Shown piece after piece: positions 1-6,238 of a stretch of 6,243 nucleotides of DNA. The notes under the pieces were generated by a model, which did not search any database, had not been told where the DNA came from, and saw nothing but the letters and a program-made list of their open reading frames with translations. The stretch is from Salibacteraceae bacterium (lineage in GTDB: Bacteria; Bacteroidota; Bacteroidia; Flavobacteriales_G; Salibacteraceae). Every line of letters starts with the position of its first letter. Positions within the stretch are counted from its first letter, which is position 1. A program made the position numbers and the translations under genes. Location: positions 1 to 6,243 of the forward strand of contig JALRDM010000388.1 in NCBI GenBank assembly GCA_023262195.1. The letters run 5' to 3'.

Positions 1-1550
1 CTGATTTCCTTTGACTTCATAGATTTCAACTCAATCTCAGCATTCCTTGCAGGCTCTCCGTTCTTATCTGTGAGTTTACCTTTTACAAAGACAATCTTAT
101 CCGGGCGGGCATCTTTATAGAGCTCAAAACTCCAGATATCAATACTTTGACTTTTGGTAGGGTGCTTTTGGGAATAGTAAACCTGCTTGCCATCCGTTGA
201 TACGGCAAACGCTTGCTCATCTCCATCTGTATTTATTGGGTGCCCAATGTTGGTTGGTTTTTGCCATGTACCATCATCGTTTTGTCGGGTAAAAAACACA
301 TCGTAACCACCAAAGCCAAGATGGCCGTCTTCATATTCGCTCCCATCTGCAGCAAAGTATAGCGTTCGGGAATCACTGTGCATGAATGGGGTTTTTTCGT
401 TGTATAGCGTGTTGATGGGTGGTCCGATTGATTTTGCCTTTCCCCATTGTCCGTTTTCATTTTTTTCTGTGTAGTAAATGTCTATTCCCGCACTTCCTTC
501 GCGCGCTGTAGCGAAATAGAGCGTTTTGCCATCTGCGGAAATACTCGGCTGACTTTCCCAGCCATCTTCAGTGTTCACATTTGGCCCTAAATTTCGAAGC
601 TCATTCCAGTGATAACCGAGTAGTCCCGTACTCTCATCAACACGATACTTTAGGTCTGCCGTATAAATATCGCAGTTGTTATAGTTGTTCTTACCCATTT
701 TGCAAATGGTCAAATAGATGTGCTTGTTATCTAAGCTCAATGAAGCCCCACCATAGAAATAACCGGGGTTTTGATTAAAGGGAGTTGGCAATGGCTCGCC
801 CATTTCAAACTTTCCATTTACGCGTTTGGCCTGAACGAATTTTTCAACGAATTGTAGCTCGGATTTCACCACTGACGTTTGTACATGTGAGGTAATTGTA
901 TATCGCCTAGTCAAAAGCATGCTTTCGTTATCGGGAGAAATCAGTGGAAGAAATTCATCCTCATCTGTGGTAACACCATCAACTTTTTGTGGGTTAAACG
1001 GAACCGGATTCTTATAAGCGTCAGCGAAGAACTTAGCAAAGGCAAGCGATTTTTGAATTTCGACTTCTCGATCTTCATCCAGTGGTTCTTGCGATGATGC
1101 AGACAATGAGTTGTATTTCTCAAAATACTCTACTGCCTTTATATATTCTCCTGCTCCAAGCTCTAATGAAGCAAGAAAGTAATATGGCTCAAAATGAAAA
1201 TCAGGGCAAATCTCAACGCACTTAACTAAGTGAGATTTGGCTGGCTTGTATGATGCGTTGGGCTTTGATAAAGCAGTTCGGAGCAACTCAAGACCCAGAT
1301 AAAAATGCGCTTCAGCACAATTTGGATCAGCCTCCAAGGCCCTGTTTAAAGCTTCTACTCGCTTCGATTTATCATTCTTTTTGCGATCACGGGCAATAGC
1401 AAGTTGCTTTTCCGCCTTGCTTTCTTCACTGCCGATGCATGACTCATTGATCTCAACAAGAAAACTCTTTGTAGAAACGCGTTGCCCTATCAATGACAGT
1501 GAAGTTGTCATTAGAATCGATACCGATAAAACTAGAGCGCGTATGAACAT
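1..1550 (-). CDS. PorE/OmpA-type envelope protein: TPR + PD40 propeller + carboxypeptidase-regulatory domain (partial, C-terminus off window)
   Basis: Reading the minus strand from the ATG at 1548-1550 gives 516 codons with no stop up to the window edge, so the C-terminus is missing. Residues 1-22 look like a Sec signal peptide (MFIRALVLSV then a hydrophobic stretch ending near IGQ). Residues about 45-150 hold two TPR-like helical repeats (around ALEADPNCAEAHFYLG and GEYIKAVEYFEKYN). Residues about 195-475 show five PD40/WD40-like blades, for example PSISADGKTLYFA at 335-347 and AVSTDGKQVYYS at 449-460, joined by N-[IV]-NT linkers. Residue 487 onward begins a carboxypeptidase-regulatory fold (VKGKLTDKNGEPA). 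This order is that of Porphyromonas PorE and related Bacteroidota proteins, which end in a peptidoglycan-binding OmpA domain; that domain is inferred here, not seen. No lipobox cysteine follows the signal peptide, unlike PorE, so it may be a soluble periplasmic paralogue. An in-frame TAG just upstream excludes a longer start, and GAGG lies 5 nt before the ATG. It follows aroC by 25 bp, probably on the same transcript. Confidence 0.9.
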   Translation of the reverse strand, partial: MFIRALVLSVSILMTTSLSLIGQRVSTKSFLVEINESCIGSEESKAEKQLAIARDRKKNDKSKRVEALNRALEADPNCAEAHFYLGLELLRTALSKPNASYKPAKSHLVKCVEICPDFHFEPYYFLASLELGAGEYIKAVEYFEKYNSLSASSQEPLDEDREVEIQKSLAFAKFFADAYKNPVPFNPQKVDGVTTDEDEFLPLISPDNESMLLTRRYTITSHVQTSVVKSELQFVEKFVQAKRVNGKFEMGEPLPTPFNQNPGYFYGGASLSLDNKHIYLTICKMGKNNYNNCDIYTADLKYRVDESTGLLGYHWNELRNLGPNVNTEDGWESQPSISADGKTLYFATAREGSAGIDIYYTEKNENGQWGKAKSIGPPINTLYNEKTPFMHSDSRTLYFAADGSEYEDGHLGFGGYDVFFTRQNDDGTWQKPTNIGHPINTDGDEQAFAVSTDGKQVYYSQKHPTKSQSIDIWSFELYKDARPDKIVFVKGKLTDKNGEPARNAEIELKSMKSKEI

Positions 1551-1575
1551 TTCAGCCTCGAAATTAACGAACTAA

Positions 1576-2649
1576 TCAGGTGACTTTTGTGGCTTTATTT
1601 CTCAAATAATGATCGAGTATGGTAATCGCGGTCATCGACTCCAAAATAGGCACGGCTCGAGGCACCACACATGGGTCATGCCGTCCTTTTCCCTTCACTA
1701 CTGTTTGTGTTCCGGCATCAGTTATCGATGGTTGGTCACGCATTAGTGTAGCTACTGGCTTGAAAGCAGCTCTGAAATAAATATCCATACCGTTGGATAT
1801 GCCACCTTGTATTCCGCCTGAATGATTTGTGGTGGTTTTTTTGGTCTGGTCAATAATGTCGTTGTGCTCCGATCCAAGCATACGCGAACCTTCAAAGCCA
1901 CTCCCCAATTCAAACCCCTTGACTGCATTGATGCTCATCACAGCCTTTGCCAAATCAGCGTGTAGTTTGTCAAAAACGGGTTCACCAAGCCCTGCAGGAA
2001 TCGAGTGAACCACACAAGTGATGGTTCCACCAACGGTATCGCCCGCTTTTCTTACCTCTTCAATCCTAGCAATCATGCGATTGGCAGCTCCTTGGTCGGG
2101 ACAACGAATGATATTTTGATCCACCATGGTTGATTGCAACTCTTGATATGGCTTATCACAATCAATCTCTCCTACTGAGCTTACATAAGCCCAAATCTCT
2201 ATGCCAACAGATGCGAGTATTTGTTGCGCGATAGCACCAGCAACTACTCTACAGGCAGTCTCTCTTGCACTCGACCTTCCGCCCCCTCTATGGTCTCGAT
2301 GTCCATATTTTTCTTGGTAAGTAAAATCTGCGTGTGACGGGCGAAATGTATCCTTGAGATGATCATAGTCGGAAGATTTTGCATCGGAATTTTGAATGAT
2401 GAAACCGATGGGCATTCCAGTAGATTTATTTTCAAAAATTCCTGAAAAAATCTGCACTGTGTCTGATTCCTTGCGCTGTGTGGTAATTTTTGATTGACCC
2501 GGCCTTCTTCGATCAAGTTGCTGTTGAATTTTCTCGATGTTTATTTCCGCCCCAGACGGCACACCATCTATTACTCCACCAATCGCGCTACCGTGCGATT
2601 CACCGAATGTGGTTAAGCGAAAAATAGTACCGATTGAGTTTCCAGCCAT
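1576..2649 (-). CDS. aroC: Chorismate synthase
   Basis: Converts 5-enolpyruvylshikimate-3-phosphate to chorismate, the last step of the shikimate pathway. It is a cytosolic enzyme that needs reduced FMN. The 357-residue product has normal length and all three family signatures: GESHG at 16-20 continuing into IDGVPSG (27-33); [17 protein letters not shown] at 123-139; and [16 protein letters not shown] at 322-337. The two catalytic histidines of the family correspond to His19 (in GESHG) and His106 (in RPSHADFTY). The N-terminus [20 protein letters not shown] is the canonical start, so the ATG at 2647-2649 is secure. No Shine-Dalgarno is visible upstream, as is usual in Bacteroidota. It is divergent from hutI and 25 bp upstream of the PorE-like gene. 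No other aro gene is in view. Nothing suggests truncation or transfer. Confidence 0.98.
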   Translation of the reverse strand: MAGNSIGTIFRLTTFGESHGSAIGGVIDGVPSGAEINIEKIQQQLDRRRPGQSKITTQRKESDTVQIFSGIFENKSTGMPIGFIIQNSDAKSSDYDHLKDTFRPSHADFTYQEKYGHRDHRGGGRSSARETACRVVAGAIAQQILASVGIEIWAYVSSVGEIDCDKPYQELQSTMVDQNIIRCPDQGAANRMIARIEEVRKAGDTVGGTITCVVHSIPAGLGEPVFDKLHADLAKAVMSINAVKGFELGSGFEGSRMLGSEHNDIIDQTKKTTTNHSGGIQGGISNGMDIYFRAAFKPVATLMRDQPSITDAGTQTVVKGKGRHDPCVVPRAVPILESMTAITILDHYLRNKATKVT

Positions 2650-2730
2650 TGGGCGAAATTACCATATCAAAGACATCTCTGTGCGCATTAAACCGCTTAG
2701 CATGATGAAAGTTTATATAATATTCGCCCA
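2650..2730. repeat. 8-bp inverted repeat bracketing the divergent promoter region
   Basis: TGGGCGAA at 2650-2657, directly in front of the aroC start codon, is perfectly complementary to TTCGCCCA at 2723-2730, just after the possible hutI -10 element. The arms are 65 bp apart. The GC-rich arms stand out from an AT-rich surround. They could be paired operator half-sites, but no known regulator is recognised and the repeat could be chance. Confidence 0.4.
2716..2721 (+). promoter_or_regulatory. Possible -10 element (TATAAT) for hutI
   Basis: A perfect TATAAT hexamer lies 75 bp before the hutI ATG. The hexamers 16-18 bp upstream (around 2692-2699, ccgctta) are poor matches to TTGACA, and the flavobacterial TAnnTTTG form is absent. 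The local sequence is AT-rich, so a chance match is quite possible. Confidence 0.3.
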
Positions 2731-2796
2731 CCTTGATTCAATGACCAACTCAGGCCAGGTTCTATCCATTAATATTGCCAATCATTACTCTGAACA

Positions 2797-4041
2797 ATGA
2801 AATTATTCACCAACATAGGCTGCCTCGCTCAAATACGTGATGCTGACGAAAATATCATTCGCGGAAGTAAAATGAACGACTTGCCAAGCATCGAAAAGGC
2901 CTGGCTGGCGGTTAAAAATGGACTCATCCTTGATTTTGGTGCAATGTCCGATTTAGACCGAAGCGCCTATACAGGATTTCAAGAAATTTCAATTGGAAAT
3001 CGCTTAGTATTGCCCACTTGGGTTGACAGCCACACGCACTTGGTCTTTGCGTCTTGGAGAGCACAAGAGTTTGAAGATCGAATCAACGGGTTGACATACG
3101 AGGAAATCGCAAATCGCGGGGGAGGTATTTTAAATTCTGCCAAAGCAATAGCACTTGCTAGTGAAGACGAGCTTTTTGAGGCGGCCATGCAGCGCCTCGA
3201 TCAGCTGATTAAAATGGGCACCGGAGCCATTGAAATTAAAAGTGGGTATGGTCTAGACTTGGATGCTGAAATGAAAATGCTTCGAGTGATCAATCGGATC
3301 AAAGCTGAAACTCAGGTTCCAGTGAAGGCTACCTTTCTTGGTGCTCATGCATTTCCTTCTGCGTATAAAGGTCGCGAGCAAGCCTATGTCGATTATGTAA
3401 TCAATGATATGATTCCCGCTGTAGCAGAGGCTCAGTTGGCAGATTATATCGATGTTTTCTGTGAAAAAGGTTACTTCAACATTGCTCAGACCGAAGCCAT
3501 TATGGATGCTGGGGCAGCTCATGGATTAAAATCGAAAATTCACGTCAATCAGTTTAATGCCTTTGGTGGAGTGAAAGCCTGTGTAGAACGTAATGCTATC
3601 TCTGTGGATCATCTTGAGGAGTTGAATAATGAAGACGTTGACTCTCTTGTTGGAAGCGCTACTATTCCCGTTGCCTTGCCATCCTGTTCATTCTTCTTGA
3701 GCATACCGTACACACCAGCGAAAAAATTGATGGATGCTGACCTTCCGTTAGCCCTGGCAAGCGATTATAACCCTGGATCTACACCCTCTGGGAATATGAA
3801 TTTTGTGGTTTCATTGGCTTGTATAAAAATGAACATGACTCCAAATGCCGCCATTAATGCTGCTACTATCAATGCTGCGGCCGCCATGGAAATAAGCCAT
3901 GAAGTTGGTAGTATTACCGTAGGTAAAAAGGCCAGCTTTATGGTATTCGAGCAAGGAGCAAATACTTCGTTTATCCCATATTCATTTGGGAGAAATACGA
4001 TATCAGATGTCTATATAAATGGTGAAAAATATAGCCAGTGA
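2797..4041 (+). CDS. hutI: Imidazolonepropionase (histidine degradation)
   Basis: Hydrolyses 4-imidazolone-5-propanoate to N-formimidoyl-L-glutamate, the third step of histidine breakdown, in the cytosol. The 414-residue product matches the family length of about 400-420. It is a metal-dependent amidohydrolase. Metal ligands visible by motif are His79 and His81 (DSHTH, 77-81), His249 (KIHVN) and Asp323 (ASDYNPGS). His272 (SVDHLEE) fits the conserved substrate-site histidine. Other family blocks are LTYEEIANRGGGI (99-111), EIKSGYGL (146-153), TFLGAHAFP (179-187) and PSCSFFL (295-301). Residues 249-253 read HVNQF, where well-studied enzymes have HADE-like sequences. The ATG at 2797 gives a typical N-terminus; no Shine-Dalgarno is seen. 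The stop overlaps the next gene's GTG by 4 bp. hutH, hutU and hutG/ftcD are not in the window, so the pathway must be completed elsewhere. Confidence 0.97.
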   Translation: MKLFTNIGCLAQIRDADENIIRGSKMNDLPSIEKAWLAVKNGLILDFGAMSDLDRSAYTGFQEISIGNRLVLPTWVDSHTHLVFASWRAQEFEDRINGLTYEEIANRGGGILNSAKAIALASEDELFEAAMQRLDQLIKMGTGAIEIKSGYGLDLDAEMKMLRVINRIKAETQVPVKATFLGAHAFPSAYKGREQAYVDYVINDMIPAVAEAQLADYIDVFCEKGYFNIAQTEAIMDAGAAHGLKSKIHVNQFNAFGGVKACVERNAISVDHLEELNNEDVDSLVGSATIPVALPSCSFFLSIPYTPAKKLMDADLPLALASDYNPGSTPSGNMNFVVSLACIKMNMTPNAAINAATINAAAAMEISHEVGSITVGKKASFMVFEQGANTSFIPYSFGRNTISDVYINGEKYSQ

Positions 4042-4286
4042 AACCTGATATGCTTGAGAACAAAGAGGATCTTCTTAAACTGGTGACACAGCGCATGCCC
4101 TATGGGAAGTATAAGGATCGGGTGCTAGCCGATTTACCTGTAAGCTATCTTGAATGGTTTCATAGAAAAGGATTCACAGCTGGTAAACTGGGAGTATTGC
4201 TCAGCACACTTTTGATCATAAAATCGAATGGATTGGAACACATTCTGACTGATCTGCGAAAGTTAAGCCATAGCCAAAATGGTTGA
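4038..4286 (+). CDS. DUF3820 family small protein
   Basis: An 82-residue cytosolic protein of the DUF3820 type (Pfam calls it a putative quorum-sensing-regulated virulence factor). Its biochemical role is not established, and that name should not be taken as evidence of virulence here. The family core is clear: MPYGKYKDRVLADLP at 20-34, then YLEWFHRKGF (37-46) and GKLG (49-52), followed by a helix ending in LEHIL (66-70). There is no signal peptide or membrane segment. The GTG start at 4038 overlaps the hutI stop as GTGA, which suggests translational coupling. An ATG four codons downstream (4050) would give an equally plausible start (MLENKEDLLKLV), and neither has a Shine-Dalgarno. Its 3' end overlaps yheT by 8 bp, so the three genes probably form one operon. 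No cysteine or catalytic motif is visible. Confidence 0.88.
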   Translation: MKPDMLENKEDLLKLVTQRMPYGKYKDRVLADLPVSYLEWFHRKGFTAGKLGVLLSTLLIIKSNGLEHILTDLRKLSHSQNG

Positions 4287-5220
4287 TTATAAGCCGCCAC
4301 TTCTGCATCGATCTGCGCATTTCAGCACTATTATACCCAATTTATTTCGACCAACGTTAACACCTTGGTATGAACGCGTAACCATACCCACACCCGATCA
4401 GGATTTCCTTGATATTGACGGAATATTTAAAGATTCAAAAACAGCCGTTTTACTTCTGCATGGACTGGAAGGAAGCAGCATGTCTCGATATATTTCTTCA
4501 ATAGCAATGCAGCTGGCGCAGGAAGGTTATGATGTATTGGCCATGAATCAGCGTGGTTGCAGTGGCCGAGACAATCTTAAACTTCGGACCTATCACAGCG
4601 GCAACACTGAGGATGTTTTGACCGTATTATCGCATTTCGCCAACTCCTACGAAACCATACACATTGTTGGATTTAGTCTTGGTGGTAATATCGCATTGAG
4701 GCTCGCAGGAACTGATTTACGCACCTCACAACTACCGGTAGAAAAAATTGTCGGTGTTTCTGTTCCCATAGATCTCAAAGGTTGCGCCTTAGAACTGGGT
4801 AGGTTTAAGAATAAAATTTACCTCTTGAGGTTTCTACGATCACTCAAGTCAAAGGCTATCGCCAAAGCAGAAAAGTTTCCAGACTCGATGATAGATCTTA
4901 AAAAGATAGAAAACGCCAAATCATTTTTCGAGTTTGACGAATATTTCACCGCACCTGTTCACGGCTTTGAATCAGCATTGCACTACTATGAGCAGTGCAG
5001 TGCGCTACCCGTGCTCCGAGATGTGAAAAACCCAGCTCTTCTTATCAATGCGCGCAACGACACCTTCTTAAGTCAAAGCTGTTATCCTAGAGCGGAGCGT
5101 CTGTCAAATTCTATATTTTATATTGATCCCGATTACGGGGGGCATGTTGGATTTGCTCGCAATCATCGCATGCATAAGCAGTTTTGGCACGAAGAACAAA
5201 TCCTAAATTTCTTGAAATAA
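4279..5220 (+). CDS. yheT: YheT-family alpha/beta-fold hydrolase
   Basis: A 313-residue alpha/beta hydrolase of the YheT/COG0429 group. Relatives are esterase-like enzymes whose natural substrate is mostly unknown. The N-terminal AHFSTIIPNLFR (13-24) matches the H-x-x-T-I-x-P-x-L-x-R block typical of this group. The oxyanion-hole region is LLLHGLEGSS (58-67). NQRGCSG (90-96) and YHSGNTEDV (105-113) are further YheT hallmarks. The catalytic triad appears complete: Ser133 in the nucleophile elbow GFSLGG (131-136), Asp261 in NARND, and His289 in GGHVGF. There is no signal peptide, so it should be cytosolic. It starts inside the end of the DUF3820 gene (8-bp overlap), consistent with cotranscription from the hutI promoter. 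A metabolic link to histidine breakdown is not implied by the sequence. Confidence 0.93.
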   Translation: MVDYKPPLLHRSAHFSTIIPNLFRPTLTPWYERVTIPTPDQDFLDIDGIFKDSKTAVLLLHGLEGSSMSRYISSIAMQLAQEGYDVLAMNQRGCSGRDNLKLRTYHSGNTEDVLTVLSHFANSYETIHIVGFSLGGNIALRLAGTDLRTSQLPVEKIVGVSVPIDLKGCALELGRFKNKIYLLRFLRSLKSKAIAKAEKFPDSMIDLKKIENAKSFFEFDEYFTAPVHGFESALHYYEQCSALPVLRDVKNPALLINARNDTFLSQSCYPRAERLSNSIFYIDPDYGGHVGFARNHRMHKQFWHEEQILNFLK

Positions 5221-5297
5221 TACAGCATTGAACTTTTTTGGTATCCAATTTGTAATGAATGGGATCTAAAATCTTCCACAATAAGCAATTAGCAACA

Positions 5298-5753
5298 ATG
5301 AAAACCATCATCAAGCTCTCACTCTCAATTATGGCCTTAGGCCTGCTATCTTCAGCCTCAAACGTCACTCATCACAAAGTTGATGAAGCCGAAGGAATTC
5401 AGTTTTTTGAAGGCTCATGGGAAGAGGCCTTAAAGGAGTCTCAAGAAACTGGCAAACCAATTTTTCTTGACGCATATGCCAGCTGGTGTGGCCCGTGCAA
5501 AGCGCTAAAGGCACGAGTATTTACCAATCAAGAGGTCGGTGCCTACTTTAATGAGCACTTTATTAATGTAGAGAAGGATATGGAAAAAGGAGAAGGCCGT
5601 CAAATTGCAAGGACCTATCGCGTTACTTCATATCCAAGTTTGTTTTTTGTCAAGGATGATGGAAGCGTGGTAAAGAGAGCTGTGGGTTATAGAAATCCTG
5701 AGCAGCTGCTCCTACTCGGTCAACAGGCACTCGAGGCTTACGAAAACATTTAA
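5298..5753 (+). CDS. Secreted thioredoxin-fold protein with WCGPC active site
   Basis: A 151-residue thioredoxin-family protein, probably exported to the periplasm, where it would reduce or exchange disulfides. The ATG at 5298 is preferred because it is followed directly by a signal peptide (MKTIIKLSLS then a hydrophobic run to about residue 20, ending LLSSAS). The in-frame ATG at 5259 would place 13 mostly polar residues ahead of it. The mature part carries the active site WCGPC at 63-67 (Cys64, Cys67), the cis-proline Pro113 in TSYPSLFF, and the closing VGYRNPEQLL segment. The TGKPIFLDAYASWCGPCKAL block resembles the DsbD C-terminal / thioredoxin_7 type more than cytosolic TrxA. It lies 77 bp after yheT with no hairpin between them, so it may be read from the same transcript or from its own undetected promoter. 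It is followed by an intrinsic terminator. Confidence 0.92.
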   Translation: MKTIIKLSLSIMALGLLSSASNVTHHKVDEAEGIQFFEGSWEEALKESQETGKPIFLDAYASWCGPCKALKARVFTNQEVGAYFNEHFINVEKDMEKGEGRQIARTYRVTSYPSLFFVKDDGSVVKRAVGYRNPEQLLLLGQQALEAYENI

Positions 5754-5755
5754 GA

Positions 5756-5775
5756 TTAGGGTTAGTTTAGGTTAG
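5756..5775. repeat. Short degenerate TTAG repeats
   Basis: Four TTAG units (5756, 5762, 5767 and 5772) lie in 20 bases between the thioredoxin stop codon and the terminator hairpin, separated by 1-2 bases. No function is known and the tract is too short to suggest more than local slippage. Confidence 0.5.
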
Positions 5776-5815
5776 AAAGCCGGGCATCATTTACTCGATG
5801 CCTGGCTTTTGTTTT
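5776..5815 (+). terminator. Intrinsic terminator after the thioredoxin gene
   Basis: AAAGCCGGGCATC (5776-5788) pairs with GATGCCTGGCTTT (5797-5809) in a 13-bp stem with one G-U wobble and an 8-nt loop. It is followed by a T-rich tail (TTTTGTTTT, 5807-5815). It starts 22 bp after the thioredoxin stop and separates that gene from ftsB. Confidence 0.9.
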
Positions 5816-5899
5816 GAATCACACCACGGTGTTTAAAAACGACCCTCAAATCGGACCGCTTGTATTGAATCATTGCCGTAATTCGCTTTGTGATTCAAT
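5814..5899. promoter_or_regulatory. Three copies of a TTGAATCA-type motif upstream of and across the ftsB start
   Basis: TTGAATCA occurs at 5814-5821 and 5865-5872, and its complement TGATTCAA at 5891-5898. The last two extend to a perfect 9-bp inverted repeat (ATTGAATCA 5864-5872 / TGATTCAAT 5891-5899) with an 18-nt spacer. In RNA this would be a hairpin taking in two bases of the GTG start codon. The gap also holds the small dyad ACACC-ac-GGTGT at 5821-5832. It should contain the ftsB promoter, but I see no convincing -33/-7 pair. Confidence 0.4.
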
Positions 5900-6201
5900 C
5901 TTTTTGGAATAAAGTCCCTTGGTATATCAAAAACCGATATGTACTCACCACAATTGCGTTTGTGATTTGGTTGGCGTTTTTTGATCAGCACAACATGATT
6001 AGCCAAATTGAGTATAAGGCCGAGTTGTATCAATTGAACCAAGATAAAACCTATTATCAAGCCGAAATCATTCAAATTCGAGAAGACCTCGAAGAGCTTT
6101 TAAGCGATAACGAAAAGCTTGAACGTTTTGCGCGCGAACGGTATTACATGAAGCGGGATAATGAAGAAATCTTTGTCTTCGTTTCGGAAGACGAGGAATA
6201 A
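5890..6201 (+). CDS. ftsB: FtsB/DivIC-family cell division protein (septum formation initiator)
   Basis: A 103-residue bitopic membrane protein of the FtsB/DivIC family, a part of the divisome that acts with FtsL and FtsQ at the septum. It has a short cytoplasmic N-terminus with KNRYVLT (14-20), one transmembrane helix at about 19-31 (ending WLAFFD), and an extracytoplasmic coiled coil at about 36-76 rich in E, Q, K and L (including YKAELYQLNQDKTYY). The family tail LERFARERYYMKRDNEEIF follows at 77-95. The FFDQHNMI segment after the membrane helix is typical of Bacteroidota members. The start is the GTG at 5890: no ATG or TTG lies upstream in frame before the stop at 5866, and the hydrophobic segment would be damaged by a later start. 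No Shine-Dalgarno is seen. The gene stands alone after a terminator. The symbol divIC is equally usable. Confidence 0.92.
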   Translation: MIQSFWNKVPWYIKNRYVLTTIAFVIWLAFFDQHNMISQIEYKAELYQLNQDKTYYQAEIIQIREDLEELLSDNEKLERFARERYYMKRDNEEIFVFVSEDEE

Positions 6202-6211
6202 GCCTTTGGTA

Positions 6212-6238
6212 ATGGTGCGAATTCTAAATTCGCATCAT
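6212..6238. terminator. Hairpin just after ftsB; possible terminator
   Basis: ATGGTGCGAATT (6212-6223) pairs with AATTCGCATCAT (6227-6238) in a 12-bp stem with one G-U wobble and a 3-nt loop. It begins 11 bp after the ftsB stop, the right place for a terminator. No T-tract is visible in the few bases left before the window ends, nor on the opposite strand, so it may be a transcript-end stabiliser or another kind of dyad. Confidence 0.5.

Larger units (their letters stand above)
2650..2796. promoter_or_regulatory. Divergent intergenic region between aroC and hutI
   Basis: These 147 bp separate two divergent genes and must carry promoters for both. Three things stand out: a perfect TATAAT at 2716-2721 facing hutI, the near-palindrome TTGATTCAA at 2733-2741, and an 8-bp inverted repeat at 2650-2657 / 2723-2730. 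I found no good match to the Bacteroidota housekeeping pair (TTG near -33 with TAnnTTTG near -7) for hutI. For aroC the best minus-strand resemblance is TAATTTCG, but it lies only a few bases from the ATG, too close for a normal leader. An ORF running through this stretch on the plus strand (from 2537) is antisense to aroC and is not believed. Confidence 0.7.

Noticed and set aside
2244..2516. Minus-strand 90-codon frame within aroC
   Set aside because: It lies in another frame of the same strand as aroC, fully inside a gene with all family signatures.
2537..2800. Plus-strand 87-codon open frame running from inside aroC to the hutI start
   Set aside because: Its first 110 bases are antisense to the highly conserved N-terminus of aroC, the rest is the promoter gap, and the peptide resembles no family I know.
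3253..3522. Minus-strand 89-codon frame opposite hutI
   Set aside because: It is a shadow of a conserved amidohydrolase coding region, with no domain-like sequence.
3841..3900. Repeated AATGCTGC-like units in hutI
   Set aside because: They encode the recurring N-A-A of the conserved alanine-rich HutI helix, so this is protein constraint and not a DNA repeat.
5259..5297. Upstream ATG giving a longer thioredoxin protein
   Set aside because: It would put 13 mostly polar residues ahead of a clean signal peptide; the ATG at 5298 fits export better.
5221..5297. Possible terminator or promoter in the yheT-thioredoxin gap (run of six T at about 5233-5238)
   Set aside because: The T-run has no hairpin before it, only a 4-bp TTGG/CCAA dyad, and no TAnnTTTG element is present.
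5833..6075. Minus-strand 80-codon frame opposite ftsB with a hydrophobic stretch
   Set aside because: The hydrophobic run is the antisense image of the ftsB membrane and coiled-coil coding; there is no independent support.
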